49,349 nucleotides of DNA from an uncultured Bacteroidota bacterium (GTDB taxonomy: Bacteria; Bacteroidota; Bacteroidia; NS11-12g; UBA9320). Below are positions 8,183 through 17,854 of this stretch, piece after piece (position 1 is the stretch's first letter; each line of letters begins with the position of its first letter). The stretch lies in contig CAJWLP010000009.1 in NCBI GenBank assembly GCA_913043145.1, positions 1 through 49,349 on the forward strand, written 5' to 3'. Under the pieces are notes generated by a model, which was given only the letters and a program-made list of their open reading frames with translations, made no database searches and had not been told where the DNA came from. The position numbers were made by a program, and so were the translations under genes.

Positions 8183-9889
8183 ATGTTTCAAGAAAAAGCT
8201 CTATCTATTCTTAAATCAGGTAAAAATGTGTTCCTAACCGGCAGTGCAGGAACAGGAAAAACATATACCTTAAATGCCTATATCCAATGGCTCAAAGAAT
8301 ATAAAGTTCCTGTTGCTATAACGGCTAGTACAGGTATTGCCGCTACTCATATGAATGGGACAACCATTCACTCATGGAGCGGAATCGGAATAAAAAATAC
8401 GCTTACACATAGCGATTTAAAATCCATGCAAGGAAAGCAGTATTTGACAAAAAATATTTCAAAAACCCATGTCCTTATCATTGATGAAATATCCATGCTC
8501 CATCGCAACCAATTGGATATGATTAACCAAGCGTTGAAATATATGAGAAATTCTGCCCAACCTTTTGGAGGTATGCAAGTTGTGTTTGCAGGAGACTTTT
8601 TTCAACTTCCTCCCGTCAGTAAAGAAGCAATACCCAGCCGTGAAAAATTTGCCTTCATGAGCAAGGCATGGGTGGAAGCTGCTCCTGTAGTATGTTACTT
8701 AACTGAACAATATCGTCAAAATAAGAACGAATTAAATACCATTTTAAATCAAATTAGAGGTAATGAAATTGATGAATCTGGGGTTCAATTACTCCAGGAA
8801 ACTCGCTTTAATGAGCACACCATAGAACCAACCAAGCTGTATTCTCACAATGCCGATGTGGATGCCATGAATGAAAAAGAATTAGCAGAATTGGATGAAG
8901 AAAAATGGGAGTTTTTTGCAACTAAAAAAGGGAACCAAAAAATGATGGAATCCTTTGTGAAATCTTTGATTGTTCAAGATAAACTAATTCTTAAAAAGGG
9001 AGCTAAAGTCATGTTTCTTAAAAACAACCATGAACGAGCCATCATGAACGGAACGTTGGGTGTAGTCGTTGACTTTAAAAAAGATATGGATGATAATGGA
9101 CCCTTCCCCTTGGTTCAACTCATGGATAAACGCAAGATTCTTGCTAAACCAGATATCTGGTCAATAAATAATGAGAAAGGAACTCCATTAGTGAGTTTTG
9201 AGCAAGTACCTCTCCGACTTGCGTGGGCTATTACAGTGCACAAAAGTCAGGGAATGACACTCGAAGCTGCAGAAATTGATCTAAGCAAGGCATTTGAGCC
9301 GGGACAAGGATATGTTGCCCTATCTCGATTGAAGGACCTAAACGGACTCAAATTACTAGGTGTTAATCGCATGGCTATCGAAGTAGACGCTTTAGCTCTA
9401 AAAGCAGACCAACGATTTCAGGAGCTAAGTCAAGAAATTGATAATCTTCCAGAATCTGATTTTGAAAAAGACTGGAAGAGTCATATCATCGCTAGTGGCG
9501 GAACCACCGATCCAAAAGAAATCAAAAAACACAAATCCAAAACGCAAGCTAAAGAAAAAAAGATCTCTACCTATGAGCAAACGATTGAACTGATTAAAGA
9601 AGGAAAATCGTTACACGAAATCAGTGACCAGAGAGGAATGGCCCTCACCACGATTCAAGGGCATATTTTAAAAATATCAGACACCTATCCAGACATTAAT
9701 ATTGAACTATACAAACCTGATGAGGTACTTATGGACCGTATAAAAAAAATATATTCAGAGTCAGATAATGGAAACGAAGAGAACTATAGTCCCGATGGTC
9801 GAATCAAATCGAGTATTATCTTCAAAGAATTAGGCGGTAAAATAGACTATGGGACCATCAAATTGGCTTATGCTTATTTGGATATTTAG
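8183..9889 (+). CDS. Pif1/RecD-like DNA helicase with C-terminal HTH domain
   Basis: This is an SF1B-type 5'-3' DNA helicase. Walker A is GSAGTGKT (residues 20-27), Walker B is IIDEISM (Asp101-Glu102), and motifs near the C-terminal core include AITVHKSQGMTLE and YVALSRL. After the helicase core (about residue 410) comes a charged linker. A region around 455-520 (TYEQTIELIKEGKSLHEISD and onward, ending GHILKI) resembles the helicase-associated HTH seen at the end of RecQ and some Pif1 proteins. Family proteins unwind forks, G-quadruplexes or R-loops. Length (568 aa) fits Bacteroidota homologues. It is third in the operon with the methyltransferase and the PAP2 gene, without an obvious functional link. 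Confidence 0.9.
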   Translation: MFQEKALSILKSGKNVFLTGSAGTGKTYTLNAYIQWLKEYKVPVAITASTGIAATHMNGTTIHSWSGIGIKNTLTHSDLKSMQGKQYLTKNISKTHVLIIDEISMLHRNQLDMINQALKYMRNSAQPFGGMQVVFAGDFFQLPPVSKEAIPSREKFAFMSKAWVEAAPVVCYLTEQYRQNKNELNTILNQIRGNEIDESGVQLLQETRFNEHTIEPTKLYSHNADVDAMNEKELAELDEEKWEFFATKKGNQKMMESFVKSLIVQDKLILKKGAKVMFLKNNHERAIMNGTLGVVVDFKKDMDDNGPFPLVQLMDKRKILAKPDIWSINNEKGTPLVSFEQVPLRLAWAITVHKSQGMTLEAAEIDLSKAFEPGQGYVALSRLKDLNGLKLLGVNRMAIEVDALALKADQRFQELSQEIDNLPESDFEKDWKSHIIASGGTTDPKEIKKHKSKTQAKEKKISTYEQTIELIKEGKSLHEISDQRGMALTTIQGHILKISDTYPDINIELYKPDEVLMDRIKKIYSESDNGNEENYSPDGRIKSSIIFKELGGKIDYGTIKLAYAYLDI

Positions 9890-9952
9890 AAGAGAATACT
9901 CTGTCAGTCTTGATAAATGAGGCATAATCATGTTTCAAATTATCTTTTTATC

Positions 9953-9960
9953 TAAATTTG
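9953..9960 (+). promoter_or_regulatory. -7 promoter box (TAAATTTG) 8 nt before the DUF2130 gene
   Basis: This exact TAnnTTTG match lies 8 nt before ATG 9969. It falls inside the coding sequence that an earlier in-frame ATG (9930) would give, which argues for 9969 as the true start. No TTG is seen at the -33 distance. Confidence 0.5.
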
Positions 9961-9968
9961 AAACTGGT

Positions 9969-11204
9969 ATGATAGATGAAATAAGATGCCCCCATTGTGG
10001 AAGTAATTTTGATGTGGAAGAAGTGCTAAGCGGAAAAGTGCAGGCTCACTTCAAAAAAGAATATGAAAATAAACTTGCAGAGCAAACACTTCGACTTCAG
10101 AAAGAACAAGCAAAACTCAACATAGAAGTAGACGCATTTGAACAAAAAAAGAAAAAAGAAAATGAACTTTTTCAAGAAAAATTAAAACAACAATTACTCA
10201 AAGAAAAAGAAACCATAAAAAAACAAACACTTGAATCCTTTGAAGAACAAATCCGATCATTAAAAGAAGAAAATGATCAGAGAAAAGAAGACAATAAAAA
10301 GCTGAGAACCAATGAGGTAGAACTTAAAAGAAAAGAAAGAGAGCTTCAAGAAAAAACTGAAAACTTACAACTTGATATTGATAAAAAAATGCTCGACAAA
10401 CAGCAAGAAATTGAGCAAAAAGCTCGAGCGAAAGAACGTGAAGAATTCGAACTCGAAAAAATAAAATTGCTCAAACAAATTGAGGACAATAAAAAGCTTG
10501 CAGAAGAAATGAAGCGAAAAGCCGAACAAGGAAGTATGCAACTTCAAGGTGAGGTACAAGAATTGGCATTAGAAAATCTACTTGCAACCAGCTATCCATT
10601 TGATATAATTAAAGAAGTACCAAAAGGAGTTCGAGGTGCGGATTGCATTCAAGTCGTTAGAAATCAACGTCAACAAGAATGTGGTTCTATTGTATACGAA
10701 AGTAAGCGAACCAAAAGTTTTGCTGGAGATTGGATTAACAAACTGAAACAGGATCAGATGAACTGTAAGGCTGATATTGCAGTAATCGTAACGGAAACCT
10801 ACCCAACCGGAATGGATCGTTTTGGTCTGAAAGACGGAGTTTGGATATGTGGTTTTCATGAGGTTAAAAGTTTATCCCTTGTTTTACGTGAAATGATTAT
10901 TAAAACGCAATCTGTTCGTTCAATGGAGGATAATAAAGGAGATAAAATGGAATTGCTATACAAATACTTGACTAGCAATGAGTTTATTCACAATATCGAA
11001 CAAATCGTTCAAAATTATGACAGTATGATTAACCAATTAAACACCGAAAAGAAAATAATGATGAAAAATTGGGCAACTCGTGAAAGACAAATATGGACGG
11101 TTCAAGAAAATATCTCTTCTCTTTTTGGAAATATTAAAGGAATTGCTGGTAATGAATTAGATAACCCATCGGTTTTTGAGCTTCCAGATCATCTGGATGA
11201 ATAA
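9969..11204 (+). CDS. DUF2130 family coiled-coil protein
   Basis: From ATG 9969 the 411-residue protein opens with MIDEIRCPHCGSNFDVEE, a CxxC half of a possible zinc-binding element. It is followed by about 180 residues of strongly charged coiled coil (runs of Glu, Lys and Gln). The second half is globular and matches my memory of the DUF2130 domain: LQGEVQELALENLLA, PKGVRGADCIQVV, CGSIVYESKRTKSFAGDWI and ADIAVIVTETYP. The family has been compared with PD-(D/E)xK nucleases because of the E-x-K pattern (YESKRTK here), but I know of no established function. I reject the ATG at 9930 because it adds residues unlike family members and overlaps the promoter box. Confidence 0.85.
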   Translation: MIDEIRCPHCGSNFDVEEVLSGKVQAHFKKEYENKLAEQTLRLQKEQAKLNIEVDAFEQKKKKENELFQEKLKQQLLKEKETIKKQTLESFEEQIRSLKEENDQRKEDNKKLRTNEVELKRKERELQEKTENLQLDIDKKMLDKQQEIEQKARAKEREEFELEKIKLLKQIEDNKKLAEEMKRKAEQGSMQLQGEVQELALENLLATSYPFDIIKEVPKGVRGADCIQVVRNQRQQECGSIVYESKRTKSFAGDWINKLKQDQMNCKADIAVIVTETYPTGMDRFGLKDGVWICGFHEVKSLSLVLREMIIKTQSVRSMEDNKGDKMELLYKYLTSNEFIHNIEQIVQNYDSMINQLNTEKKIMMKNWATRERQIWTVQENISSLFGNIKGIAGNELDNPSVFELPDHLDE

Positions 11205-11265
11205 TTTTTATATAAATTTAACAAAGGCTCTGCTATACTGAGCACATTTGATTAAAATTGCAGCC

Positions 11266-11982
11266 ATGCAATTTTGGTGGATTTTTTTGCTTTTCTTCTT
11301 TCCATTCTTTGGAGGCTTTACAGGACTAACCCTTCAAAGCAAAAAAACACGTCAACTAAAATTATTTTTAGCTTTTAGTGGTGCTTTCTTAATATCCATC
11401 ACTATTCTTAATCTCATTCCTGAAGTTTATGAGAAAATAGGTCATCAAGCGGGGTACTATATTCTAGCTGGCTTTTTCTTACAAATTATAGTTGATTTTT
11501 TCACCAAAGGTATTGAACACGGACATCTTCACTTTCATGAATTCAAAAAAGGCTTCCCAATATCCATATTTTTAGCACTTAGTATGCATGCTTTTATTGA
11601 AGGACTTGGTATTGGAGGAGATACATTTTCTGAGAGCATTCAAAACAATTTGGTATTTGCCATTGGGCTTCATGAGCTGCCTGCGGCATTTGCATTAGCA
11701 GTGGTGCTGAAAAGTGTCTTTTCTAAAAATAAAACTAATTATTTATGGATTACACTTTATGCCTTTATGGTTCCCTTGGGAATGGTAGTTGGTCATCAAT
11801 TAGTGGATTATGCAGAAATTTTCAGTACTCTCATTGCAGTTGTCATTGGTGTATTTCTTCATATCAGCACAACCATTCTTTTTGAAAATAACGAGAGTCA
11901 TAATTACGGAAAATACAAGCTAATTGCTATACTAATCGGTCTAATTGTTGCTTTGCTCGCCGTAAATCTAGGCGGACACTAA
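11266..11982 (+). CDS. ZIP-family divalent metal transporter
   Basis: This is an inner-membrane importer of zinc or similar divalent cations. It has about eight hydrophobic helices in 239 aa. The metal-transport motifs of helices IV and V are visible: SMHAFIEGLGIGGD and GLHELPAAFALAVVL. A short His-rich cytosolic loop (EHGHLHFHEF) lies before helix IV. I prefer ATG 11266; an in-frame TTG at 11248 is possible but less likely. Its stop codon overlaps that of the convergent S1/P1 nuclease gene by 4 nt. A near-match -7 box (CACATTTG, 11243-11250) is present. Confidence 0.92.
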   Translation: MQFWWIFLLFFFPFFGGFTGLTLQSKKTRQLKLFLAFSGAFLISITILNLIPEVYEKIGHQAGYYILAGFFLQIIVDFFTKGIEHGHLHFHEFKKGFPISIFLALSMHAFIEGLGIGGDTFSESIQNNLVFAIGLHELPAAFALAVVLKSVFSKNKTNYLWITLYAFMVPLGMVVGHQLVDYAEIFSTLIAVVIGVFLHISTTILFENNESHNYGKYKLIAILIGLIVALLAVNLGGH

Positions 11983-12755
11983 TCGTAGATTTGATTTAAT
12001 AATCCTGCAAGCCTGACTCCTGCTTGCTCTAATCTTAGGTGAATGGTTTGTTTATGCCTGAAAATATAACCATAACCTAATCTCTTTTTGTCTCCAAAAT
12101 CATAGCACGAAGATCGAAGTTTTTGACTTTCTTCTGCCCAATCTCTGACTGAGGTAGACTGCCAATTAGCTACTTGAGTTGACGTTATATTTCTATCAAC
12201 TTGATCACCTAGTTCACGATAACTTAATTTTAAATGATCAATCATATCCGTATCCCAAATGCGATGTAAGTTTGTTTTTTCACCAAACCATTCTAATTTC
12301 ACTTTATTTCCTCCACGATCTTCAGACAATCCCACATGTAAGGGTTGATGAATGTCTCCAACCATGTGAACAAGAGCCATAATAGCAAACTCTTCATTCT
12401 CAAATATTTTAAATTCTTTTTTCTTCAACTCAATTATCAATTTTTCGATAGTATTGATAACGTCCCCTTTTGGATTTTTATTAGATTCATGATAGTTCAT
12501 TCCATCAGGTATACTCACATAATGCCAACTATTCATATGTCTATAATTGGTATCTGAACGAATAAAATCCATGTAGTTACCACACATTTCTAATGAATAC
12601 AATTGTAAAATATCATTCACTTTTTTACTAGCCTTTTTAGTTAGGTGCTTTTGTGCTACGTAACCTACTACACGATGACCTGTTGGTCCCCAAGCTAAAG
12701 CTGTATTATAGAAGATTAAAAAAAATAGAAGAAACGTAGATTGAACTGACTTCAT
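11979..12755 (-). CDS. S1/P1-type zinc nuclease, secreted
   Basis: This is an exported single-strand nuclease/3'-nucleotidase of the S1/P1 family, which uses three zinc ions. A signal peptide ending NTALA would expose Trp22, whose amino group is a conserved zinc ligand in this family. Further ligand motifs follow: GHRVVGYVA, HMNSWHYVS, HMVGDIHQPLHVG with DRGGN, and NLHRIWDTDMI. Length (258 aa) is typical. It converges with the ZIP transporter gene with stop codons overlapping (shared CTAA). A -7 box 5 nt before the ATG suggests a very short leader. I see no T9SS C-terminal domain, so release into the periplasm is most likely. Confidence 0.95.
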   Translation of the reverse strand: MKSVQSTFLLFFLIFYNTALAWGPTGHRVVGYVAQKHLTKKASKKVNDILQLYSLEMCGNYMDFIRSDTNYRHMNSWHYVSIPDGMNYHESNKNPKGDVINTIEKLIIELKKKEFKIFENEEFAIMALVHMVGDIHQPLHVGLSEDRGGNKVKLEWFGEKTNLHRIWDTDMIDHLKLSYRELGDQVDRNITSTQVANWQSTSVRDWAEESQKLRSSCYDFGDKKRLGYGYIFRHKQTIHLRLEQAGVRLAGLLNQIYD

Positions 12756-12760
12756 TCATG

Positions 12761-12768
12761 CAAAACTA
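12761..12768 (-). promoter_or_regulatory. -7 promoter box (TAGTTTTG) 5 nt before the S1/P1 nuclease start
   Basis: This is an exact TAnnTTTG match on the minus strand in the 34-nt gap between icmF and the nuclease gene. Five nucleotides (CATGA) separate it from ATG 12755. The first ATG after the box (12759) is out of frame with the nuclease. Confidence 0.55.
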
Positions 12769-12789
12769 GCATAAAGCCTCCAAAAATGA

Positions 12790-15700
12790 TTACATATTTC
12801 GGCGATATTGCCCCCCTACTTCAAAAAGGGCGTTTGTAATCTGTCCCAACGAACATATCTTACAAGCCTCCATTAATGCCTCGAAAAGATTCTGATTATT
12901 CAATGCAGTTTGTTGAACTTGCTTTAACTGATTTTGTGATTCTAATTCATAACACGTGTTTAAACCCTCTAACGTATTAATTTGAATCTTCTTCTCATCT
13001 TCAGTTGCTCGAATTACTTCTTTCGGTAAAATGGTGGGTGACCCCTTGCTGTTTAAAAAGGTATTCACACCAATGATTGGGAAATCTCCATTGTGCTTAA
13101 GCGTTTCATAATGTAAACTTTCTTCCTGAATCTTACTGCGTTGATACATGGTTTCCATCGCACCAAGAACCCCACCACGATCAGTAATTCGATCAAATTC
13201 TGCAAGTACTGCCTCTTCTACCAAATCAGTAAGTTCTTCTGTAATAAATGAACCCTGCATTGGGTTTTCGTTTTTGGCTAGACCCAACTCATTATTAATA
13301 ATTAATTGTATCGCAACGGCTCTTCGAACACTTTCCTCTGTAGGTGTAGTAATCGCCTCATCATAAGCATTGGTATGTAAAGAGTTACAATTATCATAAA
13401 TGGCATACAAAGCTTGAAGTGTTGTTCTGATGTCATTAAAATCAATTTCTTGTGCATGTAGACTTCTACCACTAGTTTGGATATGATATTTCAACATTTG
13501 ACTTCGTTCATTTGCACCGTATTTTAATTTCATTGCTTTCGCCCATATTTTACGTGCCACTCGGCCTATTACAGCATATTCAGGGTCTATTCCATTCGAA
13601 AAGAAAAATGAAAGATTGGGTCCAAAATCATTAATATCCATTCCTCTACTGAGGTAGTACTCTACATAGGTAAACCCATTAGCTAACGTAAAAGCAAGCT
13701 GAGTTATTGGGTTAGCACCAGCTTCTGCTATGTGATAACCAGATATAGAAACAGAATAAAAATTTCTCACTCCCTTATCTGTAAAATACTGTTGAACATC
13801 ACCCATCAGACGAAGTGCAAATTCAGTTGAAAAAATACACGTATTTTGTGCTTGATCCTCTTTAAGAATATCCGCCTGAACAGTTCCTCTTACTTGTTTT
13901 AAAGTTTCTGCTTTGATAGAAGAATAAACATTCTTTGGAAGAACCATATCCCCTGTGACACCCAATAACATAAGACCTAAACCATTGTTTCCATCGGGTA
14001 GTTCTCCATGATATTGAGGTTGAGAGGTGCCTCTGTCCGAAAAATGAGTTTCAATTTTGTTCTTAATTACTTCTTCTAACTTATTCTCCTTGATATATTT
14101 TTCACATTGTTGATCAATAGCGGCGTTCATAAAATATCCCAATAGCATTGGTGCTGGACCATTGATAGTCATACTTACCGAAGTTTTAGGGTCTGCCAAA
14201 TCAAAGCCAGAATAAAGTTTTTTGGCATCATCTAAACAACAAATACTCACCCCGGCATTACCAATTTTACCATATATATCAGGACGATAATCTGGGTCAT
14301 TGCCATACAAAGTAACCGAATCGAATGCAGTACTTAGTCGTTTAGCTGGCATATTGCTACTTAAGTAGTGGAATCGTTTATTCGTTCTTTCGGGTCCACC
14401 CTCTCCTGCAAACATTCGAGTTGGATCTTCACCTTGACGTTTAAAAGGATAAATACCTGCAGTAAAAGGGAATTTACCCGGAACATTTTCTTGAAGGTTC
14501 CAATGCAAGACATCTCCCCACGCTTCATATTTAGGTAAGCACACCTTACTTATTTTTTGATGAGAAAGTGAATTTATTTTTGTCGCAACTTTTATCTCTT
14601 TTCCTCTGACTAAATAAGTAAATACATCGTTAGAATATGATTCTTTGGTTTGGTCCCACTCATCAATAATAACTTGTAATTTAGGATCAAAATTCAATGA
14701 AACTTTTTCATAGGTCTCATTCAAGTCCTTGATCATACGGTCAGAATCTGACAATTTAGCCTCTTTTATTGTACTAATTGTCTTATGGATACCATAGAGT
14801 TTCTGAGCAATTTCAGATTGTTGTTTTACCCAATCATTATAATTCCGGTTGTTTTCTGCAATTTCTGATAGATACCGAACTCGTTTAGGTGGAATGATAT
14901 ATATTTTTTCGCTTAGTTCTTGATTTGTATTGAATGAAGTTGATAAATCAGAGGATGTTTTATCCTGAATTGTCTGAATAACTGTTGCATACAAGGCATT
15001 TACACCAGGGTCATTGAATTGACTAGCGATTGTTCCATAAACAGGCATTTTATCAGGGTCTTGGTCAAATAACTTGTGATTGCGTTGGAATTGTTTTTTG
15101 ACGTCTCTTAATGCATCTAATGCACCCCGCTTATCAAATTTGTTCAGTGCAATTACATCTGCAAAATCAAGCATATCAATTTTCTCTAACTGAGTAGCTG
15201 CACCATATTCAGGGGTCATAACATACAAGCTCACATCACTGTGATCTGTTATCTCCGTATCACTTTGACCAATTCCAGAAGTTTCTAGTATAATTAAATC
15301 ATAACCCGCCACTTTCAGGATGTCTTTTGTAACATCAATATGAGCAGACAATGCCAGATTGGCTTGTCTAGTTGCCAACGAACGCATATAGACCCGATCA
15401 TTACGAATACTATTCATTCGGATACGATCTCCTAGTAAGGCTCCACCTGTTCTTCTCTTGGAAGGGTCAACCGATATAATTGCAATATTTTTTTTTGAAA
15501 AATCAATTAAAAATCTTCTAACTAATTCATCCACAAGACTACTTTTCCCTGCTCCTCCTGTACCTGTTATTCCAAGAACTGGAGTAGAAATTGATTGAGC
15601 TTCCTCCCTTATTTGATTAAAAAAACCTTGATTTTCCTTAGGAAAATTCTCAGCTGCTGAGATTACTCGAGCAATGGACATTTTATTTTTTAATCTAAAT

Positions 15701-16170
15701 GATTTGACTTCTCCACTCAATTCTTTTCCAATTGGATAGTCTGATTTTTGAACTAAATCATTAATCATACCCTGAAGCCCCATAGATCTTCCATCATCTG
15801 GATGATAAATTTTAGCTATGCCATAATCCTCTAAATCTTTAATCTCTGATGGAAGAATAGTTCCTCCTCCACCACCAAAAAGTTTAATATGACCTGCACC
15901 TTTTTCAAGTAAAAGGTCCCGCATATATTTAAAATATTCATTATGACCACCTTGATAACTAGTCATTGCTATCGCATTAGCATCTTCTTGAATAGCTGTA
16001 TTAACAACTTCTTCGGCACTTCTATCATGCCCAAGATGAATGACCTCACAGCCACTAGATTGAATAATACGTCTCATTACGTTGATCGCTGCATCATGGC
16101 CATCAAATAAAGAAGCTGCTGTTACAATTCTTACTTTATGAATAGGTGAATACGGTTTTTGATCTTGCAT
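12790..16170 (-). CDS. icmF: Fused isobutyryl-CoA mutase with chaperone GTPase (IcmF)
   Basis: This adenosylcobalamin-dependent enzyme interconverts isobutyryl-CoA and n-butyryl-CoA, carrying its own repair GTPase. Domain order is as in known IcmF proteins. The B12-binding domain (about 14-140) has FDGHDAA with His25 as likely cobalt ligand, then TSYQGGH and a GGGG turn. The MeaB-like G domain (about 195-410) has P-loop GTGGAGKSS (203-211) and NKFDKRG. After a linker, the acyl-CoA mutase barrel (about 540-1126) includes AGIYPFKRQ and [12 protein letters not shown], where methylmalonyl-CoA mutases have different residues. Length (1126 aa) is right for the fusion. It has its own -7 box upstream. 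Role: branched-chain or fatty acid carbon metabolism; dependence on cobalamin is inferred from the family. Confidence 0.96.
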   Translation of the reverse strand: MQDQKPYSPIHKVRIVTAASLFDGHDAAINVMRRIIQSSGCEVIHLGHDRSAEEVVNTAIQEDANAIAMTSYQGGHNEYFKYMRDLLLEKGAGHIKLFGGGGGTILPSEIKDLEDYGIAKIYHPDDGRSMGLQGMINDLVQKSDYPIGKELSGEVKSFRLKNKMSIARVISAAENFPKENQGFFNQIREEAQSISTPVLGITGTGGAGKSSLVDELVRRFLIDFSKKNIAIISVDPSKRRTGGALLGDRIRMNSIRNDRVYMRSLATRQANLALSAHIDVTKDILKVAGYDLIILETSGIGQSDTEITDHSDVSLYVMTPEYGAATQLEKIDMLDFADVIALNKFDKRGALDALRDVKKQFQRNHKLFDQDPDKMPVYGTIASQFNDPGVNALYATVIQTIQDKTSSDLSTSFNTNQELSEKIYIIPPKRVRYLSEIAENNRNYNDWVKQQSEIAQKLYGIHKTISTIKEAKLSDSDRMIKDLNETYEKVSLNFDPKLQVIIDEWDQTKESYSNDVFTYLVRGKEIKVATKINSLSHQKISKVCLPKYEAWGDVLHWNLQENVPGKFPFTAGIYPFKRQGEDPTRMFAGEGGPERTNKRFHYLSSNMPAKRLSTAFDSVTLYGNDPDYRPDIYGKIGNAGVSICCLDDAKKLYSGFDLADPKTSVSMTINGPAPMLLGYFMNAAIDQQCEKYIKENKLEEVIKNKIETHFSDRGTSQPQYHGELPDGNNGLGLMLLGVTGDMVLPKNVYSSIKAETLKQVRGTVQADILKEDQAQNTCIFSTEFALRLMGDVQQYFTDKGVRNFYSVSISGYHIAEAGANPITQLAFTLANGFTYVEYYLSRGMDINDFGPNLSFFFSNGIDPEYAVIGRVARKIWAKAMKLKYGANERSQMLKYHIQTSGRSLHAQEIDFNDIRTTLQALYAIYDNCNSLHTNAYDEAITTPTEESVRRAVAIQLIINNELGLAKNENPMQGSFITEELTDLVEEAVLAEFDRITDRGGVLGAMETMYQRSKIQEESLHYETLKHNGDFPIIGVNTFLNSKGSPTILPKEVIRATEDEKKIQINTLEGLNTCYELESQNQLKQVQQTALNNQNLFEALMEACKICSLGQITNALFEVGGQYRRNM

Positions 16171-16481
16171 ATCCTAATACTAATCTTCACAAAAGTAAGG
16201 TAACTTACTTCTTTTAGGACAGAAGATAGCTAGTATAGATTTTATAAAAACTAGCAGTAATTAGAATATTATAAATTGATTTATTAGTATAGTAACCCAT
16301 AAAAATTAGTATGATATAAGGCCAAAAATTTACTTAAAAGTCTATCAGAATAAACCTATCAGATGATTTAACTACGATAAATATTTATTAAAATTATTCA
16401 TTCTATTGAATACTGACTAGAATTAAATTATAGTCGAGCGATTTAATTTATATTTACCGCCAAATAACAATTAAATCTTTA
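16171..16481. other. Intergenic region between icmF and the nucleoside transporter
   Basis: These 311 bases hold no gene that I can support. The left end carries an exact minus-strand -7 box for icmF (16190-16197). There is a small inverted repeat, GCTAGT at 16229-16234 against ACTAGC at 16250-16255, of doubtful significance. Towards the right end, TATATTTA at 16449-16456 is a one-mismatch -7 candidate for the transporter, about 25 nt before its ATG. The rest is AT-rich without visible structure. Confidence 0.6.
16190..16197 (-). promoter_or_regulatory. -7 promoter box for icmF (TACTTTTG)
   Basis: This is an exact TAnnTTTG match on the minus strand, ending 19 nt before the icmF ATG. This spacing gives a conventional short leader. 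No -33 TTG is recognised. Confidence 0.5.
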
Positions 16482-17852
16482 ATGGAGATAATCAGAGGTC
16501 TTTTAGGGTTGATTATGCTTGTGGGGATCGCCTGCCTTTTTAGTAAACATAAAAAGAATATTAACTGGAAGCTAGTCATCACAGGAATTCTAATCCAATT
16601 TGTATTGGCATTACTTGTTTTTAAACAAATTCAAATCCCATTTACTAGCATATCCATGTCTAGTATTTTTTCCTTTTTAGCTGGTTTCTTCACCCAATTA
16701 CTATCATTTACAGATGCTGGAGCACAATTTATTTTTGGAAGTTGGCCAGACTCTGCTGAAATATTTAAACTGGGAGCAGAAGGTCGTGTTGAACATACAA
16801 TTGGGTATGTTTTTGCCTTTAAAGTTCTCCCAACGGTAGTTTTCTTCTCTGCACTAACATCATTACTTTATTATTTGGGTATTCTTCAGAAAATTGTCTA
16901 TGGATTTGCTTGGGTATTGAGTAAAACCATGCAATTATCAGGTGCTGAAAGCCTTGCAGCAGCAGCTAATATCTTTGTTGGGCAAACTGAAGCACCGCTC
17001 ATTGTTAAACCATACATTTCTAAAATGACTAATTCTGAGATCATGTGTCTGATGACTGGAGGAATGGCTACAATAGCTGGTGGCGTATTTGCTGCATTCA
17101 TAGGTTTTTTAGGTGGTGACGATATTGCCACTCAACAGGAATTTGCAAAACATCTTCTCACAGCTTCAATCTTATCTGCACCAGCAGCAATAGTTTGTGC
17201 TAAAATTCTTTTCCCAGAAACAGAAAAAGTAAATCAAAATCTTGATATTAATAAAGAGAAAATGGGAAGCGGACCACTTGAAGCTATATCAATGGGAACT
17301 ACCGACGGTATAAAGCTAGCTGTTAATGTTGCGGGAATGATTCTAGTTTTTTTGGCTTTTATTGCTTTAATCAACTATCTATTAATTAATGTGGTTGGAG
17401 ATTTTAATGGCATCGGTTCATGGAAATTCACATCACTCAACAAAATCATCCAATCAAATACTATATATGAAGGGTTCAACTTACAAATGATTCTCGGTTA
17501 TTTATTTGCTCCTCTTGCTTGGATTATTGGTATAGAATTGAATGACATCATCTTAGCTGGTCAACTTCTGGGCGAAAAGACAGTTATTAATGAATTTATA
17601 GCCTACCTCTCATTAAAAGATATTGTCGCTAACAATGTTGGAAATGCATTAATTCAAAAAAGGACTGTAGTAATTTTAACCTACGCATTATGTGGATTTT
17701 CAAATTTTGCTTCAATTGGTATCCAAATTGGAGGTATTGGCTCAATTGCACCTAATCAACGTTCTACATTAGCTAGGTTAGGTCTGAGATCACTTATCGG
17801 AGGTACTTTAGCATGTCTCATGACCGCTACAATTGCTGGGATTTTTAACTAA
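16482..17852 (+). CDS. Concentrative nucleoside transporter (NupC/CNT family)
   Basis: This is an inner-membrane symporter that imports nucleosides with H+ or Na+. The 456-residue protein is mostly hydrophobic helices. The nucleoside-binding motifs of CNT proteins are visible: FVGQTEAPLIVKPYI near residue 165, GEKTVINEFIAY near 365, and LCGFSNFASIGIQIGG near 405. Three N-terminal helices precede the gate domains. The stop codon is followed after 2 nt by the start of the class IV aminotransferase gene, so the pair is likely co-transcribed. The substrate range (purine or pyrimidine) and the coupling ion cannot be read here. Confidence 0.95.
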   Translation: MEIIRGLLGLIMLVGIACLFSKHKKNINWKLVITGILIQFVLALLVFKQIQIPFTSISMSSIFSFLAGFFTQLLSFTDAGAQFIFGSWPDSAEIFKLGAEGRVEHTIGYVFAFKVLPTVVFFSALTSLLYYLGILQKIVYGFAWVLSKTMQLSGAESLAAAANIFVGQTEAPLIVKPYISKMTNSEIMCLMTGGMATIAGGVFAAFIGFLGGDDIATQQEFAKHLLTASILSAPAAIVCAKILFPETEKVNQNLDINKEKMGSGPLEAISMGTTDGIKLAVNVAGMILVFLAFIALINYLLINVVGDFNGIGSWKFTSLNKIIQSNTIYEGFNLQMILGYLFAPLAWIIGIELNDIILAGQLLGEKTVINEFIAYLSLKDIVANNVGNALIQKRTVVILTYALCGFSNFASIGIQIGGIGSIAPNQRSTLARLGLRSLIGGTLACLMTATIAGIFN

Positions 17853-17854
17853 TT

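Noticed and set aside
8026-8214. Short ORF across the PAP2/helicase junction
   Set aside because: It is out of frame with two clear genes that fill the same bases.
9930-9968. Upstream ATG for the DUF2130 protein
   Set aside because: The added 13 residues precede the conserved MIDEIRCPHC start and would place a -7 promoter box inside the coding sequence.
16229-16255. GCTAGT/ACTAGC inverted repeat between icmF and the transporter
   Set aside because: Six base pairs with a 15-nt loop are not convincing in AT-rich sequence; mentioned only in the intergenic entry.
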